From Isochrysis galbana (Eukaryota; Haptophyta; Isochrysidales; Isochrysidaceae): 64,000 bases of DNA. Of the stretch, positions 1 to 9,506 are shown piece after piece. Positions within the stretch are counted from its first letter, which is position 1. Each line of letters starts with the position of its first letter. The notes under the pieces are model-generated. The model ran no database searches and had not been told where the DNA came from. It saw only the letters and a program-made list of their open reading frames with translations. Location: assembly GCA_018136815.1 (NCBI GenBank), contig CM030935.1, positions 411,382 to 475,381 on the forward strand. Reading direction: 5' to 3'. Made by a program: the position numbers and the translations under genes.

Positions 1-3000
1 GCCACAAGACGCCGGCGCTTTGGCGGCAAACTCATCGGCCGTGTTGAAGAGCGGCTCGGAGACTAGCTGGTTGTCGTTTTCGGCGGCTTGCGGCCCTCGG
101 AAGAAGTCAGTCGTGATTGGGTTCGCGGAGGTCGGACAGACCTGTGCACAAGTCATGCTGACAGGGACCACCGCTATCGGTGACGTCGAGACGCGAAAGA
201 TCGGCGGAGCGTCGGGGCTTGGACTGCCATTAACCTCAAGAGGAGCCACCGTGGATGGGGCACCGAGGGTGATAGAGCCGTCCGCGCTGTCGGAGGCGAG
301 CTGAATCGAAGCGGCGTGCGTAGCTAAGAAGTCGTTCCCGAGCAGTAGCATCGGGTTGCCTTCAATCACCATGAACGTATGACGAAAGAGAAATCCACCG
401 ACGGAGAAAACGATTCGAGCCTTGCCTCGCGTGATAAGAGGTAGGCCGTCTGGGCCATGGAGCGGTGTCACTACGGCTTGCGGCAGCCGCTCGACGCATG
501 CGTCGTTGGGTAGGCTGGACAAGAGGGAAGTGGTCACGACCGACGGGCCAGCTCCGGTGTCAGCGAGTGTGCTGTTGACCGTGAGGGCGGAGTCGGCTAA
601 GATTACTCCTTCTTTGCCGGCAGCCTCGCCGGAGCGGCAGACCATTAGATCTCGAACATATAGACAATGCCTTGGGTAGGCAGATGGTAGGGTATCCACG
701 ACGCTCTCCGGCCGGTGCGCGGTCACGTGTGCAATGGTGTCGGACAGGGACGGGGTTGGTCGCCAGCGTCGTTGCTCGGGTGAATTCGTCGTCAAACTGG
801 TCGTCGTCTCTTCGGGTACTCCGACTGCCGCTATCGTGGCAGAGGGCCTAGAGGGGTCGTCCTCGTTGGTAGCGGTACAGGGTGATAGCTTGGGACTAGT
901 GTAGCCCAGGCCTCTCTTGTCGGTGGGGTGCCTCGGGTGGTCGGACATCTTTTCCCAATCTTTCTCGAGACGGGCTTGGGCTTCTGTCTTGGGTCTTCGA
1001 ACTAATGAGGCTAGCTCTTCGGCGCGGATGCCTTTGGCTTCCACGAACTCGATCGGCGCTCGGACGGCAGCGGCGAGGTCGGATTCCTCGTCGGCGCTTC
1101 GTCCGGCTAGAGCTTGCGCTCTTATTTCGTCAGCGGTTTCGAGCGTGACGTTGGACCATTTCTGGTCCCCGTTCACTCCGAATGATTGCCATTGTTGGCG
1201 CCGCTTCCGGAGAGTCGTCGGCGTCGTCGGACGCGGCGAGCTCGCGCGTGCCGGAGGCGGGGCGGTCCATGGAGAGAATGGGTCGTGGAGTGTAGACTCG
1301 GAGGCGTGGAGTGGCGTGTCGTTGTCGCGGTTATCGTGGGTTTCTTTTTGGTCTTCGTGGTTGTCTGACTCGGGAGTAGCTGGACGGGAAACAACGGGGT
1401 CGGAAGAAACTTCACTAGTTTCCCTCCCCCTCTCATAACGATGAAGAGCCGACCACGGCTCGTAGGCGGTAGCCTCGGTCGAGCTAAGTGAAGGCCGGTC
1501 CAATAGGCTGCACCGCGCGCAAGCGAGTAGCTCTAACGCGGACAATTTCTTCGTCGACGTCTGGTCTCGCTGTTGGCTCAAATGTCGAAGAAGAACAGGC
1601 ATCCAATGGATCGCCATCGCTCCAGCTACACCGACGTAGGTGCGGCTGCGAAGAGCGCCACGGTGCGGTGAAGGAGAGAGGTTAGCCATGGCCGACTCAC
1701 GGCCATCCACGACGCAAGTTGGCTGGAGGGGCGGCAGCCCTTTGGTGAGGTACAACCCGGTGGCTTTCTGGTGTCCAGTGCCGTGCTCCCAGGGTTGGAC
1801 GAATTGGGTCGGGGTCAACCCCCCGACTAAACGGCGAGCTTCCGCATGCATCCGAGGGTTCTCGACCGCTACAAACGGAGCAGTGGCGGAGGCCATTGAT
1901 TTGAAGACGCGAGCGGCCGACTCAAGAGCGGCACGACGTCCGGGTTCTTGGGAGAGCCATTGACTGCTGACAGCGGAGAGGTACGTGCAGGGCGGGTGGG
2001 CGATGACTAGGTCCCAACCTAGGTTTTGGACATGAAGCGCGTCGCCTTGGAAGTGGGGCACGTAATCGATCTCGGAAGGATACAAATCGCACGTAGCTAC
2101 ATCAGCACCGGCGAGTAGGAACATGGAGGAGACGACGCCGCTCGTCTCGCCAACGACGAGAACGCGTGGTGCGTGACAGCCAGACGTCAGCCCGTCTTGG
2201 ACTCGTTGATTCATCTTCGTGAGCTCAGCGCAAAGCTCATCGAAGTGCTTGGGTAGCGCGGCGGCAGGCGAGGCTAGGGTGCCATTGCGAGGCCGGCGAA
2301 GCTCTTGGGCTGCCTCCGTGAGGTGCCGAGGTAATACCACCGCAGAGCCGCTCGCTCGTGCACGAAGAGAGGCGAGAGCGTGGAGAGCGGGTGACGGGGT
2401 ATCATCACGGGTGCCGACATCGGAGTTGTTTTGAGAGGAATCGAAGGACTGGATCGCGGACGCATTGATCGCTGCCACGCGCATGATGGTGGTGGCAGTG
2501 GTATCGAGAGGCAGGCAGTGCTCGGAGGCGGCGACCGGTGGCCGCAGCGACGTAGGACGAATGGAAGAAGACTCGGATATCGACGACGTAGAGACGGGCT
2601 CGGAGGACGGGATGGACGAAGAAACTCGGAGAAGTGGGGTGTCGGACGGCGGCGACGGACGCCGCGGCCGCGAGACCACCGGTGAGAGACATGAAGGACA
2701 TGGCTCAGGGACTCGGTTGGGCTGGCTCAATGGGCGTAGAAGCTCGGTTTGGGAGGCCGCCGTTCCTCGACGTGCAGAGGAGTTGTGGTCACTCTCCATG
2801 GTCACGTCGGAAGAGGAGACGTCGTTGCATTCTGTCGTCGGCGGGGTCGGCGCCGGCGAAAGAAGGGACGTGGCTGTCGTAGAAGCCGGCTGCGGGGAAG
2901 GCTGGGGCCAGGGTGGTGGCTCTGCGGCAGCGGCTGGCGTGGGTAGTGGCCGAAGAGGTTCTGCAATGCGAAGCATTCTTCGGAGGACTTGGCTCGGGCT

Positions 3001-4200
3001 AGCGGGTGGATGGACCGCTGAAATTACGGTGGATTCAGACTCGAATTCGGAAGACTCGGCGACTTGAGAGGGGCTAGGAGACGGCTGTTCAAGCTCCTCC
3101 AGGGCTCTCGGTTGATGGGGTGGCGTGGGAACGCCGGTGGTCGACCGCGGACTCCGCGGTGACGTTAATTTGTACTCGGACTCGGACTCGTCGTTTCTGG
3201 CGTGCTGGACGCCAATAACAGGGCTAACTTTCGAAATGGGAACGGACGGGGCCGGCTCAAAGGTGAAGCCCCCTGGCGTCGCAACCGTCGGTGAGGACGA
3301 AGCTGAAGCTTGTGATGACAATAGGGGCACGGTGGCCAGCACCGGTTGGCTCGGTGCGGCCGAAATCTCGGACTCGGTGACGGGCTTGATTACGCGGGCT
3401 CGGGATGCACTGTCTTGTGCGATTGGACTCGGACTCGGAACGGAAACGGAAGGGATCGGCTCGGCGGCGTGCAGCCTGCTGGAGTGGCAGGCCGGCTGCG
3501 GCGAGACTCGGAACGGTGGCTCGGACAAGGACACAGTGGCTGTCGTCGAGGGCTTCGGCGTCAGCTTGTGTTTGGACTCGATACGCGGTGGCTCGTGAAA
3601 CGGGGCTCGGTTGTGGTTGGAATTCTGGAAGTGACCGGAGATTCCAAATGACTCAGACTCGGGGCGCGGAGGACCGAAGGTGAACACTCCCGCGGAAGGA
3701 GTGGTCGTCGGAGGCTCAGTGAGTGGCTGGAGCTCCGTTAATCCTGCGGTCGACCGCGTGGTAGGACTCGGTGACGTTGTAAACTCGGACTCGGACTCGG
3801 ACTCGGATGGCTCAGAACGGGGTTTGCTCAAAACAGGCTTGGACTCGGACTCGAAAGAAAGTGGGGAAGAACCGGAGAACTGCGCCTCCATCGTCGTAGT
3901 AATGGAGACTGGTGATACCGGTGATGACTGGACGGGGCTCAGACTCGTAGATGGGCTCGCGGTGGCGTAAGACGAAGAGGGTAATTCTGAACGTGACTTG
4001 GACTCGGACTCGTACTCGGGAGACGTTTTGTGGCTCGGACATGCGAAATTTGATTTGAAGGATTGAAGGTTGGATTGGGCCTGCGGCGGCTGGATTTTCG
4101 CAGACCGTGAGGTCTTGGACTGGGGATGCTTGAGGAGTGGCGGGGGGTAGCGGTTGAGCGGCTTGAGTTGATAGAGAGGCGGTGACGGTTGACTTGGTTT
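1..4200 (-). CDS. second polyprotein frame: linker, cytosine MTase-like domain, retropepsin (partial)
   Basis: This minus frame, offset from gag, appears open from about 4200 to the left edge. Its first 1.7 kb encode acidic SESESE-type repeats seen on the plus strand as runs of tcggac. The methyltransferase-like domain follows (about 2200-1590). A 1-kb spacer leads to a retropepsin with active site DTGAGP (about 544-561) and the flap-distal LLLGNDFL motif (about 327-352). The order linker-MTase-protease is unusual because accessory methyltransferases are rarely seen ahead of the protease. RT and integrase are expected beyond position 1. Confidence 0.8.
1590..2200 (-). other. phage-type cytosine-C5 methyltransferase-like domain inside the retroelement
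   Basis: Motifs in order on the minus strand: an AdoMet-binding start VLVVGETSGVV with CDLYPSE (about 2165-2065), the catalytic-type motif HPPCTYLS (about 1975-1996, with the candidate nucleophile Cys at 1987-1989), VENPRMH (1846-1866) corresponding to the ENV motif, QPWEHG, KATGLYL, and a C-terminal SRTYVGVAGAMA (about 1605-1640). This arrangement matches the short DNA cytosine methyltransferase family common in phages (GEFSGVVR, CDLLP, HPPCTYL, ENP, KATGLWL, SRTYPGIA). Family assignment is by recalled motifs. Activity is not shown, but every motif I looked for is present. Confidence 0.82.
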
Positions 4201-4226
4201 TGAGGACTCGTGCGTGATATCGAGAA

Positions 4227-7200
4227 TCAGGATGGAATCATCGGCATTGGGAGAAATAGGGGCAATCGGCGAGGAGGCAGGAGAAAGAGGGGGATGGAGG
4301 TGGCAGGGCTTGTCTGGAACTTGGGGAATCTTGGGGTACCGGTTGGAGGCCGTAGAAGTACTCGGCCGTAGCGTAATACGATCTTTTGGTGGGTGGCGTT
4401 CAGGCCCACTACCCTGGACTGGTAGCGGGGTAACAGCGCGGACGTGGGCCCCGCCGGCGACCTACTGGGCCGGACGGAGAACAACCATCGTGCGGAGGCG
4501 GCGGTGGACTTCTGGGTCGTTACCACACTCGCCACTGCCGCCTTCGCAGAGAAAACGAATGTATGGTTGGCAAACGACGGGGTTATGAGCTCCGTCGCCC
4601 GTGCGTACTTCCACAAGTCTGCCTCGGGCGTACCAGATGGAGCCCGGGGACGAAAGGCGCAGTACGCGCAGCCGTTGGCGTCGGTCCACTCCTTGACGTC
4701 GCGGTCTAAGTCGTCGAGACGCGGCGCCGTCATGGTGGCATCCGAGGGACGGCAGCGCGTGAGCGCAGCGCGAAGGGCCGGGTGACCCGCGTAACGAGAG
4801 ATTTGCCAGAAGCGGGCTCGCGCTCGAGACCAGCTACCTGGATCCCATTCCGAGAGGCCCGAATCGGCCGGAAGCCCAAGGCCGTTCGGAGGGGGATCAC
4901 ATTGGCGACGGGAAGACGTGCTTTTGCCGAGGGGACGGTCAAGAAGTGCGTCCGGTAACGGAGACGATGCGGGGTAATTCGTAGGCGGAGGCGGAGCCCG
5001 ACGATTGTCAGCGCCAGTCGCCTTGCGGTTCGAGTTGTTGTTTTGCGATTTTAATGCCTCGGTCACCGCCGCTTGGACGGCGGCGACCATCGAAGCCGTA
5101 GTGTCCGCGGGGTTGGAGGCAGTCTTAGCAACCTTGGCGGTCTTGGTGGACTTGGAAGTAGTCGCCGGCGGCGTCACGGCGGCGACCGTGACCGACGCTT
5201 GTTGGCCAGCGCGGGCTTGTTCGTACGGGCTCAGGTAGCGCTGGCAGAGGTTGACGCACGAAAGGGCCGAACGAGGGAGCTCGTGGTTCTCGACGCGGAA
5301 GCGAGTCTTCGCAAGACACTCGCCGAACTTGGTCGCGTTATCCACGCCGCGAGCCGCGTCGACCTTGTCGTTCCGAATGATGGACTCGAATCGTTGATTG
5401 ATATCGTGCGACATGTTTGGGTGGTCCCAGACCGTCGTGGCATCCACCTTCGCGTCACCCATCTTGCGGACGTACGCGCGCACCAAATTCTTGGATAACT
5501 CTAAGAGATCGGAGCCGGCTTCACGGGCTACGAGGCGGTCCCACTCCATGGAGGCGGAGTCTTTGGCGAAGCCGGGCACGTTGGCCGCGAAGGTGGCGTC
5601 GCACTTGCGGAGAAGCACGTCGCAGGCCAGCGCGGGATTGAGAGAGAGAACCGGATCTTCGGCGAGATCGAGGAGGAAGGCGTAAATCCTTTGGTTGCCG
5701 GTGGTGCACAAGTTGGCGGCCGCTAGCAAGGATGTAAAGATTTCACGGTGGTCGCAGCCGAGCGAGAGGGCGCGCTCGAGTGGCTTGATGAAGGACAGAC
5801 GAAAATCATTCCAGGAGGTGGCCGCTGTCTGGACGTTGTCCGAGGCCAGGCCCTTGGGGAACTTGATCTCGGAAAGCTCTTTGCCCATTCGGACTTGGTG
5901 ATGGAGGGTGCGGTCGAGGAAGAAGCGGCTCCGAGCCCACTTGGTCACGTGCTCCTTCTCGAAAAACACACGGTAGTGCCAAACATTGCCGGCCCGAGAG
6001 AGGCCGCCGTTGAGAATGGCGTGGATTAGCTCGAAATCGTCGGAGTTCTTGTAGAGAGAAGCTACCTCATAGGGGGACATGTTAAACAGTTGGTCCCATG
6101 AGGCTAGGATGACCTCTCGCTCAGAAACATCCCCGGCGAGGCTTGGATCGACGGGATGCCGCCGAGTCGCCGGATTTGGAAGCGAGCGGAGGCCCGCGAC
6201 GGTGGGTGGAGGTTGGGGATCAGAAACAGGCTTGACAGACGGGACAGGAACGGGTGTATTGGGTACGGGATCGGAAATCGGATTTGGCGGAACGGAGAAC
6301 GGCGCGGCGGGCAAAGGTTGAGAAGGGAACTTGGCCGAGGCAGGGGGAGCACCGATGGAGTTGTCTCCTTCTTCCACAAGCGGTGGCGAAGTTTCGACTC
6401 GAGACGAAGTCGTAGTGCCCGCTTGGCCCTGTAGAATGTTGAGTATCGTGTTGAAGGTAGACCCCACCTCTCGCTGAAATTCTTCGTGGCGCTGGGCGGC
6501 TTGGAGGGTAGAGGACTCGAGGCGGTCGACAGCGCCGCGGAGAGCCTCGATCTGGACTTGTTGGTCCATGATTTGGGCGGCGCCGACGGTGGCGGTCGGA
6601 GGTGGAACGACGTTACGTTTGGGGTACGAATACGTCGACGGGGGTGGAACAAACTCTTCATATGGTGGGGGCTCGAAAGGAGGGAGGGACCGGACGGAAC
6701 CCACATCATCTTCAGCACCAACCACAGAGGGATTGAGAGAGGAAGGAACACTTGGCAAAGGATCAGCGAAAGAAAGGAGAGGAAAGGCCGCCGGTGGAGC
6801 AACAGACGAGGTTAGAGGACCCATTCCAGCTGTAGTTGACGGGGTGTGAGTAGAGGCCCGCGGAGGCGGCGGAACTTCGACCGTCGGCGCGGAGAGGCGA
6901 GAGGGGGGGAGAACTGGCTCGGAAAGGCTCTCCTTTGAAGAAGGGAGGGGTCCCACGAGGCTCTCTTCCCCAGGAGACTTCGACCCGAACAGTTCGGGAA
7001 GAGAAGAAGAAGAGACGGGCTCATGACGCGGGGACAATGAAGATTCCTCAAGGGAAGAACTCGACGTGACGACCGGAGCCGAAGGCGCGAGCGAAGATTT
7101 TGTGCTTGTCAGAGCAAGGCTCATCTCACTCTTGGAGATGGCCTGCGAGGGCGCGCCGGCAGCTAGCGCGGAATGCGGTTCTTGCGGGGAGCTCATGGAG

Positions 7201-7247
7201 CTTTCCTCGGGGGTGACTACGGGCATGGTGATCGACGCACGACGCAC
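4227..7247 (-). CDS. gag-like polyprotein of the LTR element
   Basis: A 1006-residue frame. The first 380 residues or so are low-complexity Ser/Pro/Glu-rich. A compact, mostly helical region of about 300 residues follows (roughly 380-680), with the look of a retrotransposon capsid domain. The tail is Ala/Thr/Lys-rich and basic and ends in a Cys/His-containing stretch. No classical CCHC knuckle was recognised with certainty. The assignment as gag rests on its size and composition and on its place directly upstream of a frame with a retropepsin. A related shorter remnant occurs near 34180-34335. Confidence 0.75.
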   Translation of the reverse strand: MRRASITMPVVTPEESSMSSPQEPHSALAAGAPSQAISKSEMSLALTSTKSSLAPSAPVVTSSSSLEESSLSPRHEPVSSSSLPELFGSKSPGEESLVGPLPSSKESLSEPVLPPSRLSAPTVEVPPPPRASTHTPSTTAGMGPLTSSVAPPAAFPLLSFADPLPSVPSSLNPSVVGAEDDVGSVRSLPPFEPPPYEEFVPPPSTYSYPKRNVVPPPTATVGAAQIMDQQVQIEALRGAVDRLESSTLQAAQRHEEFQREVGSTFNTILNILQGQAGTTTSSRVETSPPLVEEGDNSIGAPPASAKFPSQPLPAAPFSVPPNPISDPVPNTPVPVPSVKPVSDPQPPPTVAGLRSLPNPATRRHPVDPSLAGDVSEREVILASWDQLFNMSPYEVASLYKNSDDFELIHAILNGGLSRAGNVWHYRVFFEKEHVTKWARSRFFLDRTLHHQVRMGKELSEIKFPKGLASDNVQTAATSWNDFRLSFIKPLERALSLGCDHREIFTSLLAAANLCTTGNQRIYAFLLDLAEDPVLSLNPALACDVLLRKCDATFAANVPGFAKDSASMEWDRLVAREAGSDLLELSKNLVRAYVRKMGDAKVDATTVWDHPNMSHDINQRFESIIRNDKVDAARGVDNATKFGECLAKTRFRVENHELPRSALSCVNLCQRYLSPYEQARAGQQASVTVAAVTPPATTSKSTKTAKVAKTASNPADTTASMVAAVQAAVTEALKSQNNNSNRKATGADNRRAPPPPTNYPASSPLPDALLDRPLGKSTSSRRQCDPPPNGLGLPADSGLSEWDPGSWSRARARFWQISRYAGHPALRAALTRCRPSDATMTAPRLDDLDRDVKEWTDANGCAYCAFRPRAPSGTPEADLWKYARATELITPSFANHTFVFSAKAAVASVVTTQKSTAASARWLFSVRPSRSPAGPTSALLPRYQSRVVGLNATHQKIVLRYGRVLLRPPTGTPRFPKFQTSPATSIPLFLLPPRRLPLFLPMPMIPS

Positions 7248-8996
7248 GACGCACGGAGGGCGCGGAAGTGTGGAAGGAGGCTTGTGGGAGGTGGTGGCAG
7301 GCGACTGGGGGTGGCTCAGGCGCGTGCTTGGCTGGTATTGACTCGTTGACTCGGGGTATAGACTCGGGAACTCGGGGGGACTCGCTTGGGAACACGGTGG
7401 GACTCGACGAAGTTGCTACAAAAACACTCACAAGAAACCCAAACCCCAACGACCTTGGGCTCAGAAAACTAACGTAAACACTCCGGAATCATACGATAAA
7501 CAAACCCTCCCCGTGCGACAAAGGCTGAGGTCGCGATCGCTCGTCATGCGCGAAGAAATACGGAAAGAGAGCGCAAAACTACGCAAACGAAGGGTTCAAA
7601 CTATCGTTAAAGTGAAAACTCGTCCGCTGAAGCCAACGCGGAGGGTCGAGGAGAGGTCCAAACTCGCGCGGGGGGAAGAAGGCGATGTGCAGAGAGACCT
7701 TCTAGACAAGCGACGAGCAAGGGGCGACGAAACAAGACGCGAGACGCGGGGCGCGTGCCATTCGTTCTTCCTTTCTTTCACCGAAAACGCGGCGAAACTA
7801 ACGTTAAACATCGGTACCCCCTCCGCGAGAATCGCGAAGAAGAACGGACGAGATGGAGGCAATCATCGAAGGAATCGCGAGAGGAATCGAAGCGAGGGGG
7901 GGAAACAGCGCGCGCGGGGGGGGGAACGAACGACGGCCGGAGGAAACGAACCGCGCGCGGAGGAGAAGAACCTCGCGCGGGGGGGGGGAATAATATAACG
8001 GCCGGAGGCGACGGATGGCACGCCGAGAGGAAGAACCTGCCGCGGGGGGCGAGGGACCGAGGGCACGGCGGGGCAGCGTGGGAGGGCGCGAGGGTGATCT
8101 CGGAGCGAGATCGCGTCCTTTCCCTCGCGGAGCGCAGAGAGACCCCCACGGAACATCCTGGGACCGGAGAATGTTTTGGACGAAACTTCCCTCCGTCGGC
8201 CGAGGAGAGGAGGACGGAGAGAGAGAGAGAGAGAGTCTCGCAGAGCAACTGCGGAACGAGAAGTCGAAGTCATGCCGGTTTATTACCTTAAACGAGCCAA
8301 CAATTATAGTAACAGCAAAAACAAAATTCGAATCGCAAATTTCGAGACCAAAATCTGCAAACCTGGACTTGAGACCATGGGGAATCCGAATCTGTGTGTC
8401 TTGTGCGTCAGTGGCAACACGGGTAACTGTTCAATTGTAATTGTGAGCGCGTACCTTACACGAATATTCATGCCTACAGCCTTCAGGTGGGCAGGAATAC
8501 AACAATCTATCGTCAGTCAGTAAACTGATAGGGTCATGGAGCGCGCGCCACCTCCCCCTCCCGCTGCCTCCGCCCTCGCCGCGATTGACGAAGTATTGAT
8601 GGACACGCCGCCCTCGCCGCGATCTAGGGTGGGCCGAGCTCTCTATCTCTACACGAGGAGGCTTTCCTGCAGTTTGAGCACCTTCTACCTTCTAGAAACC
8701 AAAGGGTAAGATTTTAAAGTGCCTAATAGAAATAGGGCTGATCCAAGAAGCTCGTGCCTCTACCGTGTTGCCCATCTAGGCCGGCCAATCGTAGCGGGAG
8801 AGCTGGAGGAGCTCCTCGCCCTCGCCCCGTGTTCGAGAAAACCTCTAGACCTCTAGTAGGAGAACTTTAGAACCACTTTATTATACTTGTAGATCGAATC
8901 TCGTTGTGTCCTGTAATAGTAAAATTATGTAGAACATGGCCCCTTCTCAAGGAGGGAGGGAGGGGGAGGGAGGGAGGGAGAGGCGAGAGAGGGAGG

Positions 8997-8998
<2 letters not shown>
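7248..8998. other. leader/LTR-side flank of the retroelement; no gene seen
   Basis: The purine-rich plus strand from 7500 to 8260 is full of short overlapping frames in several registers with no recognisable domain. It probably contains the untranslated leader and LTR of the adjacent minus-strand element. I could not find a convincing terminal repeat partner in the window because the second LTR would lie off the left edge. A more AT-rich segment from 8280 to 8520 may be its outer part. From 8530 to 8900 I see nothing identifiable. Confidence 0.4.

Positions 8999-9064
<66 letters not shown>
8999..9064 (+). repeat. (GA)n microsatellite, about 32 units
   Basis: An uninterrupted GA dinucleotide run, preceded by gggagg-type purine repeats from 8950. 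It lies about 440 bp before the chosen start of the glycosyltransferase gene, and that reading frame stays open through it as an Arg-Glu run. Confidence 0.95.
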
Positions 9065-9065
<1 letters not shown>

Positions 9066-9506
9066 GGGGGGGGCCAAAAACAAGGCCCGCGAGAAGCGGG
9101 GCCGATGCGCTGCGGGCACACCCTCGTCTCGCCTTCCCCCAGAAGGGCAGAGAAGAGCTGCGGCTGTTCCTCTTGTGACTCTTCCCACTCTCTTCCAGAC
9201 CTTTCTTCTTCTCCCTCGCCGCCCTCTTCGGAATCCTTCCATGCGCTTCAGGCCCCTTTCTCTTCGCTCTCGCTTCCCTCCACTGGGAAGGGAGGCAGCG
9301 GGAGCCAGACTAGCCCTTTCTCTGCAGAGACGCGTGCTCTTCCCTCCGCTAGATTCTCTTGCTCGCATGCCTGCCCCTTCTGCTCCCATTTGCCGCCGCT
9401 AATCCTCACCTCACCTCCCTCTGGCCTGGGAGAGGAGAGCTGCTGCTGCCGCTGCCGCCTCTCCTCCTTCGAATCGTGTTGCTCTAGTGTCCTCCTCTCA
9501 CTCACT

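Larger units (their letters stand above)
1..7247 (-). mobile_element. LTR retrotransposon (gag, cytosine MTase-like domain, retropepsin); left part outside window
   Basis: The minus strand carries, in order, a long gag-like frame, a Ser/Glu-rich linker, a DNA methyltransferase-like domain and an aspartic protease. The protease-bearing frame runs off the left edge, so reverse transcriptase, RNase H, integrase and one LTR would lie outside. gag and the second frame are in different reading frames, as is common in LTR elements that use programmed frameshifting. Both frames look open through the window, so this part looks whole and probably young. Family cannot be fixed without the RT; gag before protease suggests Ty3/gypsy or copia. 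The LTR to the right of the gag (7248 to perhaps 8900) could not be delimited. Confidence 0.85.

Noticed and set aside
8925-9389. Minus frame with (LS)n run opposite the glycosyltransferase upstream region
   Set aside because: It is the reverse reading of the GA run and has no domain.
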